From positions 1 through 64,000 of the IMG/VR virus record IMGVR_UViG_3300011113_000640: DNA of 64,000 nt; one strand, 5' to 3'. The DNA is from a virus. The notes beneath the pieces are model-generated. The model searched no databases, was not told where the DNA came from, and saw only the letters and a program-made list of their open reading frames with translations. Every line of letters starts with the position of its first letter. The first letter of the stretch is position 1. The translations under genes and the position numbers were made by a program. Below, piece after piece: positions 48,030 through 55,237 of this stretch.

Positions 48030-49077
48030 CGCCGATGTATTCGTGCGAATAGCACACACGATCAGCATCTCTACGGGCGATTTCAGCATTACCACCATAG
48101 CCAGGCATGGCTCTAATGCTGCCATCCTTGAGTAGATAACTGCTTTTTCGACTTTTCCGATTGGTTGATGTTGCACGCCATAGCGGACTCTTTTCTCTAT
48201 GTTCACCAAAGCTGGGATGAGCAGTTTTTGAAAAATATCTGTAGCCGCGATCCACATACATCTGTGCTATGGCATCACTGAAAGCTGTGCCTATGCCCAG
48301 GCCCTGGAACTCGGGCAACACCACGGTCCTGTGTCCACGCCAATAACTATGTATGTCACGGTTGGTACTGTGTATGGCCGCATGGAATGCCACGGGTTTG
48401 TCACCAATCAAGCCCACATAGCAGTGGACGCTACGGCTCATTCTAGTGTCTAGATAGTGATACTTAGAAAAACTTCGCCACATTTCTGGACCTGTGCCGC
48501 GGATGGTGAGGGTAATCGGTGGTCGTCGCCCCAGTCGATGAAGTAGCCTCCGATTATCTAATACCTGTAGGTCGGTATCGTACACCCAGTCTGGATCCAA
48601 CCAGTCTATTATGTCTCTGTGGCAACTAGCAATATACAACACGCCAGGATTCTTATTGAACCATTGTCGCACACTGTAGGCCAAGCTCTTGGCTGTGTCG
48701 CGATCCACCACACTTGTAAATTCATCTATGCAAGTAATGCCTTGATCCAAGGCCATGGCCATTTCAAATCTGTGATATTCACCATTGCTGAGTGTGCCCG
48801 GAGTGCGGAACCAAGCAGGTATGCTTCGCAAGCCCGAGGCTAGGAGCAATTCTTCACCACGTTCTGGTGTAGAGAAGTTTTCAATCACAGTAGAGCACGG
48901 ACTTGTGGTCACAGCCTGATTGTGATCCAGGTTGCGTAGGATCGTGCTCTTGCCTGATCCTGACGTGCCCACGATCAGCACTAGGCCTTCTTCGGGCAGG
49001 TCAGGTATGGTCACAGGCGTTTCCACATAGTCCTTGATGTCGTATCGGGTGCGTATGGTTTCTAAGTAGTTGCTCAT
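48016..49077 (-). CDS. ABC-type ATPase fused to GNAT acetyltransferase (COG2401-like)
   Basis: 353 residues in two domains. Residues 20-190: ABC ATPase with Walker A GTSGSGKST (37-45), degenerate signature LSNGEYHRFEMAMAL, Walker B GITCIDEF, and switch His in YIASCHRDII. Residues 195-350: GNAT fold with KYHYLDTRMSRSVHCYVGLI, VVLPEFQGLGIGTAFSDAIA and a C-terminal SFGEHREKSPLWRAT. This matches the described fusion class COG2401, whose acetyltransferase half resembles the phage Mu Mom DNA-modifying enzyme. Operon with an EH-P protein, an HNH protein and a ParB-like protein, a context known for DNA-modification cassettes. Role inferred: DNA base modification or nucleic acid acetylation. Confidence 0.8.
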   Translation of the reverse strand: MSNYLETIRTRYDIKDYVETPVTIPDLPEEGLVLIVGTSGSGKSTILRNLDHNQAVTTSPCSTVIENFSTPERGEELLLASGLRSIPAWFRTPGTLSNGEYHRFEMAMALDQGITCIDEFTSVVDRDTAKSLAYSVRQWFNKNPGVLYIASCHRDIIDWLDPDWVYDTDLQVLDNRRLLHRLGRRPPITLTIRGTGPEMWRSFSKYHYLDTRMSRSVHCYVGLIGDKPVAFHAAIHSTNRDIHSYWRGHRTVVLPEFQGLGIGTAFSDAIAQMYVDRGYRYFSKTAHPSFGEHREKSPLWRATSTNRKSRKSSYLLKDGSIRAMPGYGGNAEIARRDADRVCYSHEYIGVKKP

Positions 49078-49637
49078 AATACAAGATGTTCAAAGTAATT
49101 GTAATGCTTTTCTAGAGTCCATGTCAATGGATCAACAGCCGTTCCGTCATGTGTTTGATATGTTGCTTGAAACACATTGGTATAGCGCAGAAACGGCAAC
49201 CACATGTTGGGAGTTTTGGCTGCCCAACCAGCATCTTTGAGTGCCATGTGTTTGGCACGGCTCAATCTCACTGTGGGCGCATTGAGAGCTTGATCAACTG
49301 TGATACAATCGGCCAGCAATAAGTCACGAATCCTAGCCGCCGGAATCAAGTGTTCAAAATCGCACTCGTCGTCGGCCCCAATTTCGTGATAGTGTGCTTT
49401 CATGCCATCACGCTGCTGGATACAGTATTCGTGATATCTGCGCAGGCTGTCATCGATGTCGTTGCGAATTTCGCGCAGGAGTTGTTGATCATTTTCCACG
49501 GCATGATATTCGTTGACAAATTGACCTAGCTTGCCACGACAACGATTGGCCACGGTTCGATAAGTTTCGGGACTGCGTTGGGTCTTGCCGTAGACCGGAG
49601 CTACAAATTTTTCAAGCGATTCTTTTAACTGGTTCAT
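49074..49637 (-). CDS. phage protein with E-H-x-x-P nuclease-like motif
   Basis: 187 residues. CDFEHLIPAARIRDLLLADC in the middle followed by APTVRLSRAKHMALKDAGW; the E-H-x-x-P core resembles HNH-type or related nuclease motifs. N-terminal half helical. ATGA overlap with the ABC-GNAT gene and a 26-base overlap with the HNH gene, so they form one unit. Activity uncertain. Confidence 0.55.
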   Translation of the reverse strand: MNQLKESLEKFVAPVYGKTQRSPETYRTVANRCRGKLGQFVNEYHAVENDQQLLREIRNDIDDSLRRYHEYCIQQRDGMKAHYHEIGADDECDFEHLIPAARIRDLLLADCITVDQALNAPTVRLSRAKHMALKDAGWAAKTPNMWLPFLRYTNVFQATYQTHDGTAVDPLTWTLEKHYNYFEHLVL

Positions 49638-50097
49638 GGTATTCTTCCTCGTCGTTGTCGGATTCTAGAAAATTAAACATTCGATGAAACGCTTCAGTCT
49701 TTTGAATCTGATTGTTTAGTGATTTTTTAATTCTTTGACCATTTATCTTGTGCTTTTGATTGTTGTAATCTCCAGATCTGCGTCCTTTGTGTTTGTGACA
49801 CATTGGGCATAATTCATCTAAGTTATCAGGATTGTTGTTTTCTCGGTCACCGTCTTTGTGATCAACTTCGGTCATTCCTACAGCCCAAGGAGATTTTTCA
49901 TAGTCAATGCAACATGGAAATCCCAAATGACCATCATGGTTGCTACATTTACCTTGTTTCCAAGGTGTTACTCCAGGTGCATGTGCATGCTTGCCGTAAC
50001 TGGCCCCTTGACAATGTCCGCAATGAACTCTCCAACGTTTTCCATCATGTGCTTGCGGCTTTCCACAACCAGGATTAATACATATTCCTCTGGACAC
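49612..50097 (-). CDS. HNH endonuclease
   Basis: 161 residues. Core VDHKDGDRENNNPDNLDELC then PMCHKHKG is a canonical HNH with the CxxC zinc pair; an N-terminal CINPGCGK and CGHC add further zinc sites. Could be a homing-type nuclease or part of the neighbouring DNA-processing unit. Starts 1 base after the ParB-like stop. AT-rich C-terminal third. Confidence 0.8.
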   Translation of the reverse strand: MSRGICINPGCGKPQAHDGKRWRVHCGHCQGASYGKHAHAPGVTPWKQGKCSNHDGHLGFPCCIDYEKSPWAVGMTEVDHKDGDRENNNPDNLDELCPMCHKHKGRRSGDYNNQKHKINGQRIKKSLNNQIQKTEAFHRMFNFLESDNDEEEYHEPVKRIA

Positions 50098-50098
50098 A

Positions 50099-51157
50099 TT
50101 ATTCTCCTTGTGGAAACAGACCAGGAGCTACATTGCCATCAACAATACCAACCTTGGCACCTTCACCATGATACGGAAGATTCAATTGGCCACCGTTGCG
50201 TAGGTGCATCTCACGCAGGAAGTTGCTCATGGCAGTAGGAGCTACCCACCCTGCACCTGGATGACTGTGTTCCCATTGAATTTTTGCTTTGGCATGAATT
50301 AAGTGACTGCTTTTAAAAGTAGTCTTCGCAGATTCCAATAAAGTTTTCATCCAACCATCAGGCAATTTGCCACGAGAATTTGTGTTGTTTAATCGTTGCA
50401 ATTCACACAGGCCAATAAACACACCTTGATCAATTTCTTCTTGTAAGGGAAACACTGTTTTTATAGCATCCAGTATGGCATACAAAATCTTGCCGGATTC
50501 GTCAATTTCAATACCTTTGTATGCGTACTTGAAATGACTAAAGAAGTAATCATGATCGCCGCGTAAATTATCGCTGGACCGGGAACCTTTGTCTTGCAGG
50601 TCGATTTGTAAATTATCAAATTGATCTTGCAAGGTGCGAGCACACACATTACGACTTTCTCGACTGCCATTTTTGTAACGAACCAAAGCGTTACGATGCA
50701 AATCTCCTGGACCCAAACGCTTTACACCAGTGTCATTGAGCATTTCAAATGCCAGGCTAGCAAAGTTGGGATCATCGGTATGAACCACTGCTCCGGGAAT
50801 TTCTGTATAGCCTAAAATGGTGGCCGAAATGGTTCTGTGCTGACCATCGTAGGTATCGTTACGATCGCGATCTTTCAAACGACAAGCCGACACAGGACTA
50901 CAAATTCTAGGATCCCAGTTCTTCATGATACTGATAATGTGTTTGTGCAAGACATCTCGTTGGACTTCATAGTCAATCCAAAGATCGTCGATAGGAACCA
51001 TTTTTGATTCGGGAAAGTTGTATCCCAGAGTGTGTTTGGCTTGAGCTTGTACACGGAAAGAATCAAGTTCTCGTTGCGTGATGTTGTAGTGGGCCTTGAT
51101 TTGCTTTTCAACTTCCGCGGCCACGTCGGTGAGTTTTCTTGTGAGGCGTTGTGCCAT
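50099..51157 (-). CDS. ParB/sulfiredoxin-like nuclease-domain protein
   Basis: 352 residues from the ATG at 51157 (AAGGA upstream). ParB-type core near residues 70-135: MVPIDDLWIDYEVQRDVLHK, ISPV-like CSPVSACRLKDRD, and TYDGQHRTISATILGY with the DGQHR motif. The rest is helical. ParB-fold proteins in phages act as nucleases, CTPases or regulators of DNA modification. Heads the operon with HNH, EH-P and ABC-GNAT genes from the strong promoter at 51243. Distinct from the ParB-like protein at the left end. Confidence 0.75.
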   Translation of the reverse strand: MAQRLTRKLTDVAAEVEKQIKAHYNITQRELDSFRVQAQAKHTLGYNFPESKMVPIDDLWIDYEVQRDVLHKHIISIMKNWDPRICSPVSACRLKDRDRNDTYDGQHRTISATILGYTEIPGAVVHTDDPNFASLAFEMLNDTGVKRLGPGDLHRNALVRYKNGSRESRNVCARTLQDQFDNLQIDLQDKGSRSSDNLRGDHDYFFSHFKYAYKGIEIDESGKILYAILDAIKTVFPLQEEIDQGVFIGLCELQRLNNTNSRGKLPDGWMKTLLESAKTTFKSSHLIHAKAKIQWEHSHPGAGWVAPTAMSNFLREMHLRNGGQLNLPYHGEGAKVGIVDGNVAPGLFPQGE

Positions 51158-51242
51158 TTTACATCCTTTCATAGCAGTCCTAGGACTGTCGGTTAATAAA
51201 CAGCCGCCAATTTCCTAATTTTAAATTGGCTAGCTAATAGTA

Positions 51243-51271
51243 ATTATACTATAAATACCAGACTTTGTCAA
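51243..51271 (-). promoter_or_regulatory. sigma70 promoter TTGACA-N17-TATAAT (consensus)
   Basis: Perfect hexamers, spacer 17; drives the ParB/HNH/ABC-GNAT operon with a leader of about 80 bases. Confidence 0.8.
51250..51257 (+). promoter_or_regulatory. perfect late octamer TATAAATA inside the opposed early promoter
   Basis: Lies within the spacer of the leftward sigma70 promoter and points the other way, into the gene-poor region 51264-51537. Confidence 0.4.
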
Positions 51272-51277
51272 TCACTT

Positions 51278-51297
51278 ATGTTAGTGCGCACTAACAT
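51278..51297. promoter_or_regulatory. 20-base perfect palindrome ATGTTAGTGCGCACTAACAT
   Basis: Starts 6 bases upstream of the -35 of the ParB-operon promoter. Its core GTTAGTG...CACTAAC recurs at 40722 in the same position relative to another promoter, suggesting a shared regulator site. Confidence 0.65.
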
Positions 51298-51537
51298 AAT
51301 GCTCTGCGTCCCCCGGTGGTTACTATAGTAGAAATCCGTGCTGTAATCCAATGACAGCACATCTTGGTTGCCCGATAGGGCTCAGCAAGACTGCAATCTC
51401 TACCTCACCATCCACTCCACGACAGGGACCGTTCACGCATTGCCAGCGGCCTTTGGGTCGGAAGACTACCACCCGTGGTAGCTACTCCACTTCAATCGTC
51501 CGGGTCAGACTAGTTCCTGCTACAGAACACGTTACTG

Positions 51538-51855
51538 TCAAACTATGACCGAGTCAGTGACTCGATCACTGTAAATCTTTGTGCCATGAGCTCTGACGAA
51601 ATCCACCATGGCCTGTGGTGTGGTTTCAAACATTCCACGCACCTGTGTGAGTCCATGATCGCCTGAGTCAAAAGTGTAGATCTCATAGTGCCTTTGGCTG
51701 TTGAACTGTGCTCGTAGCTTCAGCATGTCAACACTGAATCCTGGCGTGTATTTCTTGCCATTGAGTTCGGCCCACATGCACTTTTTTTCTTCCTCAGTGA
51801 TGTCGATCACGCACTCTAGACCTTCGCTACACCACATGGCTAGTATCCGGCTCAA
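51538..51855 (-). CDS. conserved phage protein (RILAMWCSEGLE family)
   Basis: 105 residues, TTG start overlapping the upstream stop. SRILAMWCSEGLECVIDITE and LRAQFNSQRHYEIYTFDSGD match a small family common in T4-like cyanophages from memory; MFETTPQAMVDFVR follows. Function unknown. Confidence 0.7.
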   Translation of the reverse strand: MSRILAMWCSEGLECVIDITEEEKKCMWAELNGKKYTPGFSVDMLKLRAQFNSQRHYEIYTFDSGDHGLTQVRGMFETTPQAMVDFVRAHGTKIYSDRVTDSVIV

Positions 51856-52046
51856 TGTACGGTATCTCCACCATCCACCCCCCAGAATACACTGTCACCA
51901 CGATCCCAGCGTTCCTGCATGGTCTTTTCCATCACAGCTTGTTGAACTAAGACCAGGACTTCATCCACTTCGCTTTTGGTCAGCATGCTTTCAGGCAGTT
52001 TGCCCTCCAGCACAGCCATCACAATCATTTCACGTTCTGGAGTCAT
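51852..52046 (-). CDS. small acidic helical protein
   Basis: 64 residues (MTPEREMIVMAVLEG...), helical with WDRGDSVFWGVDGG near the end. Overlaps neighbours at both ends. No motif. Confidence 0.55.
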   Translation of the reverse strand: MTPEREMIVMAVLEGKLPESMLTKSEVDEVLVLVQQAVMEKTMQERWDRGDSVFWGVDGGDTVH

Positions 52047-52218
52047 TTTCCGTCCTTGAGAATCTAAATGTAAAAGCTTCGGCCAAGCAACGATAGTAAG
52101 TGTTACTTCCTACACGCCAGTATTCCACCCAGGTTTCAGCACCATTGGTGGTCACAGCGTCAATCTCAAACTCTTGTCCTTGATGGTCTCGCCAACGACT
52201 ACCTACTGACAGTTGCAT
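52030..52218 (-). CDS. small beta-rich phage protein
   Basis: 62 residues (MQLSVGSRWRDHQGQEFEID...), probably a small barrel. Overlaps neighbours in both directions (17 and 16 bases). Function unknown. Confidence 0.55.
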   Translation of the reverse strand: MQLSVGSRWRDHQGQEFEIDAVTTNGAETWVEYWRVGSNTYYRCLAEAFTFRFSRTENDSRT

Positions 52219-52610
52219 TTCATCAACCTTTCATTTCGTATCCGGTTCCATGATTCGTCCAGGTCGGCTCTGAATATCTTGTCAAACAATTTGTCGCTGA
52301 TGTCCCATCCGCCGATTTCCGAGGTGCCATCCCACCAATAGTAGTCCACTGTCCAGCGTGGCAAGCGTGTCATGGTGGCATCACCATCGTGCAAGGCCGG
52401 CATGCCACGCCACTGCAACATCAACCTATCCACCACTTCGGTCCAGTACCAACGTGCCCAGTCTGTCTTGGCCGAAGCCAGGGCCGCACGGGCCGCATCC
52501 AGTCTAGTGCCCAGGGCTTCCATTTCCATGCCCAGGAATCGCCAGTTGCGTAGATCTGTGCGATTGGGTTGGAACTCTATGGGTTGGGTCGTAGTAAAAA
52601 TATTGTTCAT
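52203..52610 (-). CDS. unknown phage protein, leaderless-type start
   Basis: 135 residues (MNNIFTTTQPIEFQPNRTDL...), Trp-rich helices, ending KCNCQ. The sigma70 -10 lies 5 bases before the ATG. No enzyme motif. Confidence 0.6.
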   Translation of the reverse strand: MNNIFTTTQPIEFQPNRTDLRNWRFLGMEMEALGTRLDAARAALASAKTDWARWYWTEVVDRLMLQWRGMPALHDGDATMTRLPRWTVDYYWWDGTSEIGGWDISDKLFDKIFRADLDESWNRIRNERLMKCNCQ

Positions 52611-52615
52611 AATGT

Positions 52616-52644
52616 ATTATACCATAAAAGTCGTTAATGGTCAA
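52616..52644 (-). promoter_or_regulatory. sigma70 promoter TTGACC-N17-TATAAT, -10 five bases before ATG
   Basis: Near-consensus with spacer 17; TATAAT-ACATT-ATG predicts a leaderless message for the gene at 52610. Confidence 0.75.
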
Positions 52645-53394
52645 TCACGCCTTTTGTAATCCAGACACATTGACCCGATTGGCCTGTTCTCGGGGCATGC
52701 ACAGCATGTTTTGGTAATCTACAATGTAATAATCATAATCTGAAACCGAGCACAGAGCTTGTTTGATTGGTTCCGCTCCGGTAATAAAATATTCCACCCA
52801 GATCCAAGGTCGGTGTTTCTTGATAGTGGCAATAGCACCGGTTAGTGCCGGAACTTCATAACCTTCTACGTCTAGCTTGAAAAAATCTAGTCTAGGTAGA
52901 TCCATGGCATCGATACTGGTAACATCAACCACACGATCATTCATCCACCCATGTTCGTTAACAGTGGTTTCATCACTCAGTGACACAGTACCAAAATCTT
53001 GCGCCATGCTGTAGTCCACTGCGGGTAGTTGTGCAATGCCAGGTTCTGTACCAAGTCCACAGTTGTGTAGATAAACATGCCGATATCCGTTGATGGCTAA
53101 ACTGCCACCAAGTGCTTGAAATAGTTGACGTTGTGGTTCAAATGAGATAATTCTTGTACCACGACCTTGTGTCCTATGGGCAACCGGCACAGTAAAAAAT
53201 CCAATGTTGGCACCGCCATCAACAACAACAGCGTCATTGGGCAAGGTATCAACAATAGCAAAAATATTGTTTAATTCCGGTTCGATATGAGTACGACCCG
53301 TTTTGACCAAGGCCTCGGCCTGGAACAAACAAGTTCTGGCTACGATAAATTTTCCATAAACACTGTCTAGGACCACAAAATTGTCTATGTTCAT
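52645..53394 (-). CDS. FkbM-family methyltransferase
   Basis: 249 residues. AVVVDGGANIGFFTVPVA (motif I), ISFEPQRQLFQAL (motif II), CGLGTEPG, and DFFKLDVEGYEVPALTGA are the FkbM signature. FkbM enzymes O-methylate sugars or polyketides, often in surface polysaccharide loci; in phages they may modify glycans. Downstream of a small conserved gene with no gap. Substrate unknown. Confidence 0.85.
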   Translation of the reverse strand: MNIDNFVVLDSVYGKFIVARTCLFQAEALVKTGRTHIEPELNNIFAIVDTLPNDAVVVDGGANIGFFTVPVAHRTQGRGTRIISFEPQRQLFQALGGSLAINGYRHVYLHNCGLGTEPGIAQLPAVDYSMAQDFGTVSLSDETTVNEHGWMNDRVVDVTSIDAMDLPRLDFFKLDVEGYEVPALTGAIATIKKHRPWIWVEYFITGAEPIKQALCSVSDYDYYIVDYQNMLCMPREQANRVNVSGLQKA

Positions 53395-53395
53395 A

Positions 53396-53662
53396 CTAAG
53401 ACCATTTCATCAGGAACGCCAAGTAATCACGCTCGTCGTCAAAATAAAATATGTAACGTCCGGGTTTGATATCATTACTCATCTCCAAGAGTTGCCAGCG
53501 CCATTCACCACGCAATTCGACCTTGCACCAGTTCAGTACATGCTCAATTACTCCAAAGGGTTTGACGATCTCGTGAGCATGGTCAAAACTATCTTTGTCA
53601 CGCATCCAGTCCATGGGTGGTAACTGTTTACAAGATACTGCTTTGCGTCTAAGCTGGGTCAT
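53396..53662 (-). CDS. small conserved phage protein
   Basis: 88 residues. Centre VELRGEWRWQLLEMSNDIKP, then GRYIFYFDDERDYLAFLMKW, resembles a family in T4-like cyanophages. The exact start is uncertain (88 residues if the first ATG is used). Overlaps the GGCT-like stop by 14 bases. Confidence 0.65.
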   Translation of the reverse strand: MTQLRRKAVSCKQLPPMDWMRDKDSFDHAHEIVKPFGVIEHVLNWCKVELRGEWRWQLLEMSNDIKPGRYIFYFDDERDYLAFLMKWS

Positions 53663-54053
53663 AGATCAAGCGATTCAAACGCTGTCGAGGTATGTTCCAA
53701 AAGTCATAACTTTCCACTATGTCACGCACATAACCCGAACCCGGTGTGCCGGTCTTGGGGTCATTCATTTCGTAGAAGAAAAACTGCACACCATCCTGTA
53801 TCCAGGTGCGCTTGGTGTAATAATATGGAAATCCTTCAAATCTATCCAGGGCCTGTTCACACTCGGCGGTGAGACTCCACAACACTCCAGCACACTCACT
53901 ACCTGGACGAGGTTCGATGGTGGCATGGCAATAGAATTTCAGTTCCCAGTCACGCAATATAAATGCTCCTTGGGCCTGTGCCTGCGGACAACGCCAGTGC
54001 ATCTGTCCCGGGTGCATGTTGGCACCATAAGCAAAATACAAATTTTCCATCAT
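53649..54053 (-). CDS. gamma-glutamylcyclotransferase-like protein
   Basis: 134 residues. YFAYGANMHPGQM (the Y-G-S/A-N loop) and a central acidic RFEGFPYYYTKRTW stretch are features of the GGCT/AIG2 fold. The family acts on gamma-glutamyl peptides; phage members are mostly uncharacterised. ATGA overlap with the upstream gene. Confidence 0.75.
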   Translation of the reverse strand: MMENLYFAYGANMHPGQMHWRCPQAQAQGAFILRDWELKFYCHATIEPRPGSECAGVLWSLTAECEQALDRFEGFPYYYTKRTWIQDGVQFFFYEMNDPKTGTPGSGYVRDIVESYDFWNIPRQRLNRLIYDPA

Positions 54054-54271
54054 ACTAGAGCCTCAGCAAACTTTAATCTAAATAATACTGCATCTTGATC
54101 GCTACGAAAACTCCAGGTCATTGACTTTTCACTGATGTCAGTGATGTATCTATCGCCAGGCAAGCCAAACAGTTCTACCGCTGATGCACACAGGTTGTCC
54201 CAGTAGAACATGGGATTCTTTCTGTCTGTCCAAGGCACAGTGCAATGATGTGTGTATTCAGGTTCGCGCAA
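54050..54271 (-). CDS. small conserved phage protein
   Basis: 73 residues (MREPEYTHHCTVPWTDRKNP...). FYWDNLCASAVELFGLPGDR and MTWSFRSDQDAVLFRLKFAE match a T4-like phage family of unknown function by memory. Overlaps both neighbours. Confidence 0.65.
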   Translation of the reverse strand: MREPEYTHHCTVPWTDRKNPMFYWDNLCASAVELFGLPGDRYITDISEKSMTWSFRSDQDAVLFRLKFAEALV

Positions 54272-54512
54272 GATAGGTCTTCCTGATGTAGTTGTCTGAC
54301 CACTCTAGGCTATTGGTGCCATAGTAGAGATGGTTGTCGGTGATGCCAAAATGATTGCAAAAACTTTGACCGTATCTGATGCCATGCAAGGCTTCCCAGA
54401 TGTAGTCATGTCGCCACTGTTCGTAATCTTCATGGGCGATAATAGCTCGGTTGATTCGACTCGACTGATCTGCAAATGCCACTAACTGTTCAAACACTTG
54501 AGTTCCTGTCAT
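54258..54512 (-). CDS. small conserved phage protein
   Basis: 84 residues (MTGTQVFEQLVAFADQSSRI...), helical with HDYIWEALHGIRYGQSFCNH. Shares a 1-base stop/start overlap with the upstream membrane protein. Function unknown. Confidence 0.6.
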   Translation of the reverse strand: MTGTQVFEQLVAFADQSSRINRAIIAHEDYEQWRHDYIWEALHGIRYGQSFCNHFGITDNHLYYGTNSLEWSDNYIRKTYLART

Positions 54513-54739
54513 TATATGACCTTGGTTAACCCATAAACATACACCAACAACAGGCTAGCATTGACTACAATCAAGCTCCACTCACGCCACATTATGCTGG
54601 TGATCAACCAGGCCAGGCTACCTAAGTTCAGCAGGTATATGCTGGTAGGGTGTAGACCTTCTACTATGGCCAGGGCCGCCAGCAACATGATACCAGTGCT
54701 GAGCCATTTCATGTATTCCACTGCGTTCAGTTTATTCAT
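54512..54739 (-). CDS. 75-residue membrane protein
   Basis: About three hydrophobic segments (STGIMLLAALAIVEG, IYLLNLGSLAWLITSI, LIVVNASLLLVYVYGL). Small multi-span protein similar to phage or bacterial SemiSWEET-sized proteins, but no motif confirms this. TATAAT ends 5 bases before the ATG. Confidence 0.6.
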   Translation of the reverse strand: MNKLNAVEYMKWLSTGIMLLAALAIVEGLHPTSIYLLNLGSLAWLITSIMWREWSLIVVNASLLLVYVYGLTKVI

Positions 54740-54744
54740 ATGTT

Positions 54745-54774
54745 ATTATACTACATGATTGCCATTTGTGTCAA
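54745..54774 (-). promoter_or_regulatory. sigma70 promoter TTGACA-N18-TATAAT, -10 five bases before ATG
   Basis: Consensus hexamers with an 18-base spacer; TATAAT-AACAT-ATG (54739). Overlaps the stop of the DUF2452-like gene. Confidence 0.7.
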
Positions 54775-55237
54775 CTTCTACCCAGGTATAATCTCCCAAC
54801 CATTTTACCCGGCAAATATATTCCCAATCCAGGGGCTGGCCCGTGGTCCAGTCCTCAGGTCCGGTTTGGATCAAGATGGTACCACCGTGTAACCGATCAT
54901 GTGCCAACCAATAGCACTGTCCGTGATAGATCTGGAAACCGTACTTGGCCGCATGCACCCAATCCGTTATTTCTAACCTGCGTTTTACTGATTCGGCCTG
55001 CTGTTGCAACACAGCCACCAAGGCCATGATTCGGTCATATTCCTGTTGACCGTGCATCCGGGCCACATTGACCATGATGTCTTTTTGCTTTTCCACAGGA
55101 ATAAGATCAAAAGCAGGACCACCAACTTCGGTGGGATATGGTGTGACATTGCGATTGATGAATGCTACTAGGTCGCCGCCGACCTCCAGATCTGCACTGG
55201 TACGACCATCTGCGACGTTGCTTTTCTTTTTAGTCAC
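54746..55237 (-). CDS. DUF2452-like protein
   Basis: 163 residues with a GTG start at 55237 overlapping the thyX stop. Core pattern: ADGRTSADLEVGGDLVAFIN, PYPTEVGGPAFDLIPVEKQK, ESVKRRLEITDWVHAAKYGF, YHGQCYWL, and WEYICRVKWLGDYTWVEV. The longer reading from 55372 is rejected because it would run inside thyX. Family function unknown. Confidence 0.7.
   Translation of the reverse strand: MTKKKSNVADGRTSADLEVGGDLVAFINRNVTPYPTEVGGPAFDLIPVEKQKDIMVNVARMHGQQEYDRIMALVAVLQQQAESVKRRLEITDWVHAAKYGFQIYHGQCYWLAHDRLHGGTILIQTGPEDWTTGQPLDWEYICRVKWLGDYTWVEVDTNGNHVV

Larger units (their letters stand above)
51158..51537. other. 380-base region without a convincing gene
   Basis: Holds the ParB-operon promoter and leader, an opposed TATAAATA octamer, a 20-base palindrome, and between 51298 and 51537 two hairpins: GTGCTGT/ACAGCAC with 9-base loop (51331-51353) and CTACCAC/GTGGTAG (51468-51483). 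A 65-codon ORF on the plus strand (51351-51548) and a 49-codon GTG ORF on the minus strand overlap here; neither has a ribosome binding site or recognisable product. A structured RNA or a decayed gene is possible. Confidence 0.4.

Noticed and set aside
51351-51548. 65-codon plus-strand ORF as a gene
   Set aside because: No ribosome binding site, Ser/Thr/Arg-rich composition and hairpins through its middle; listed only as an undecided region.
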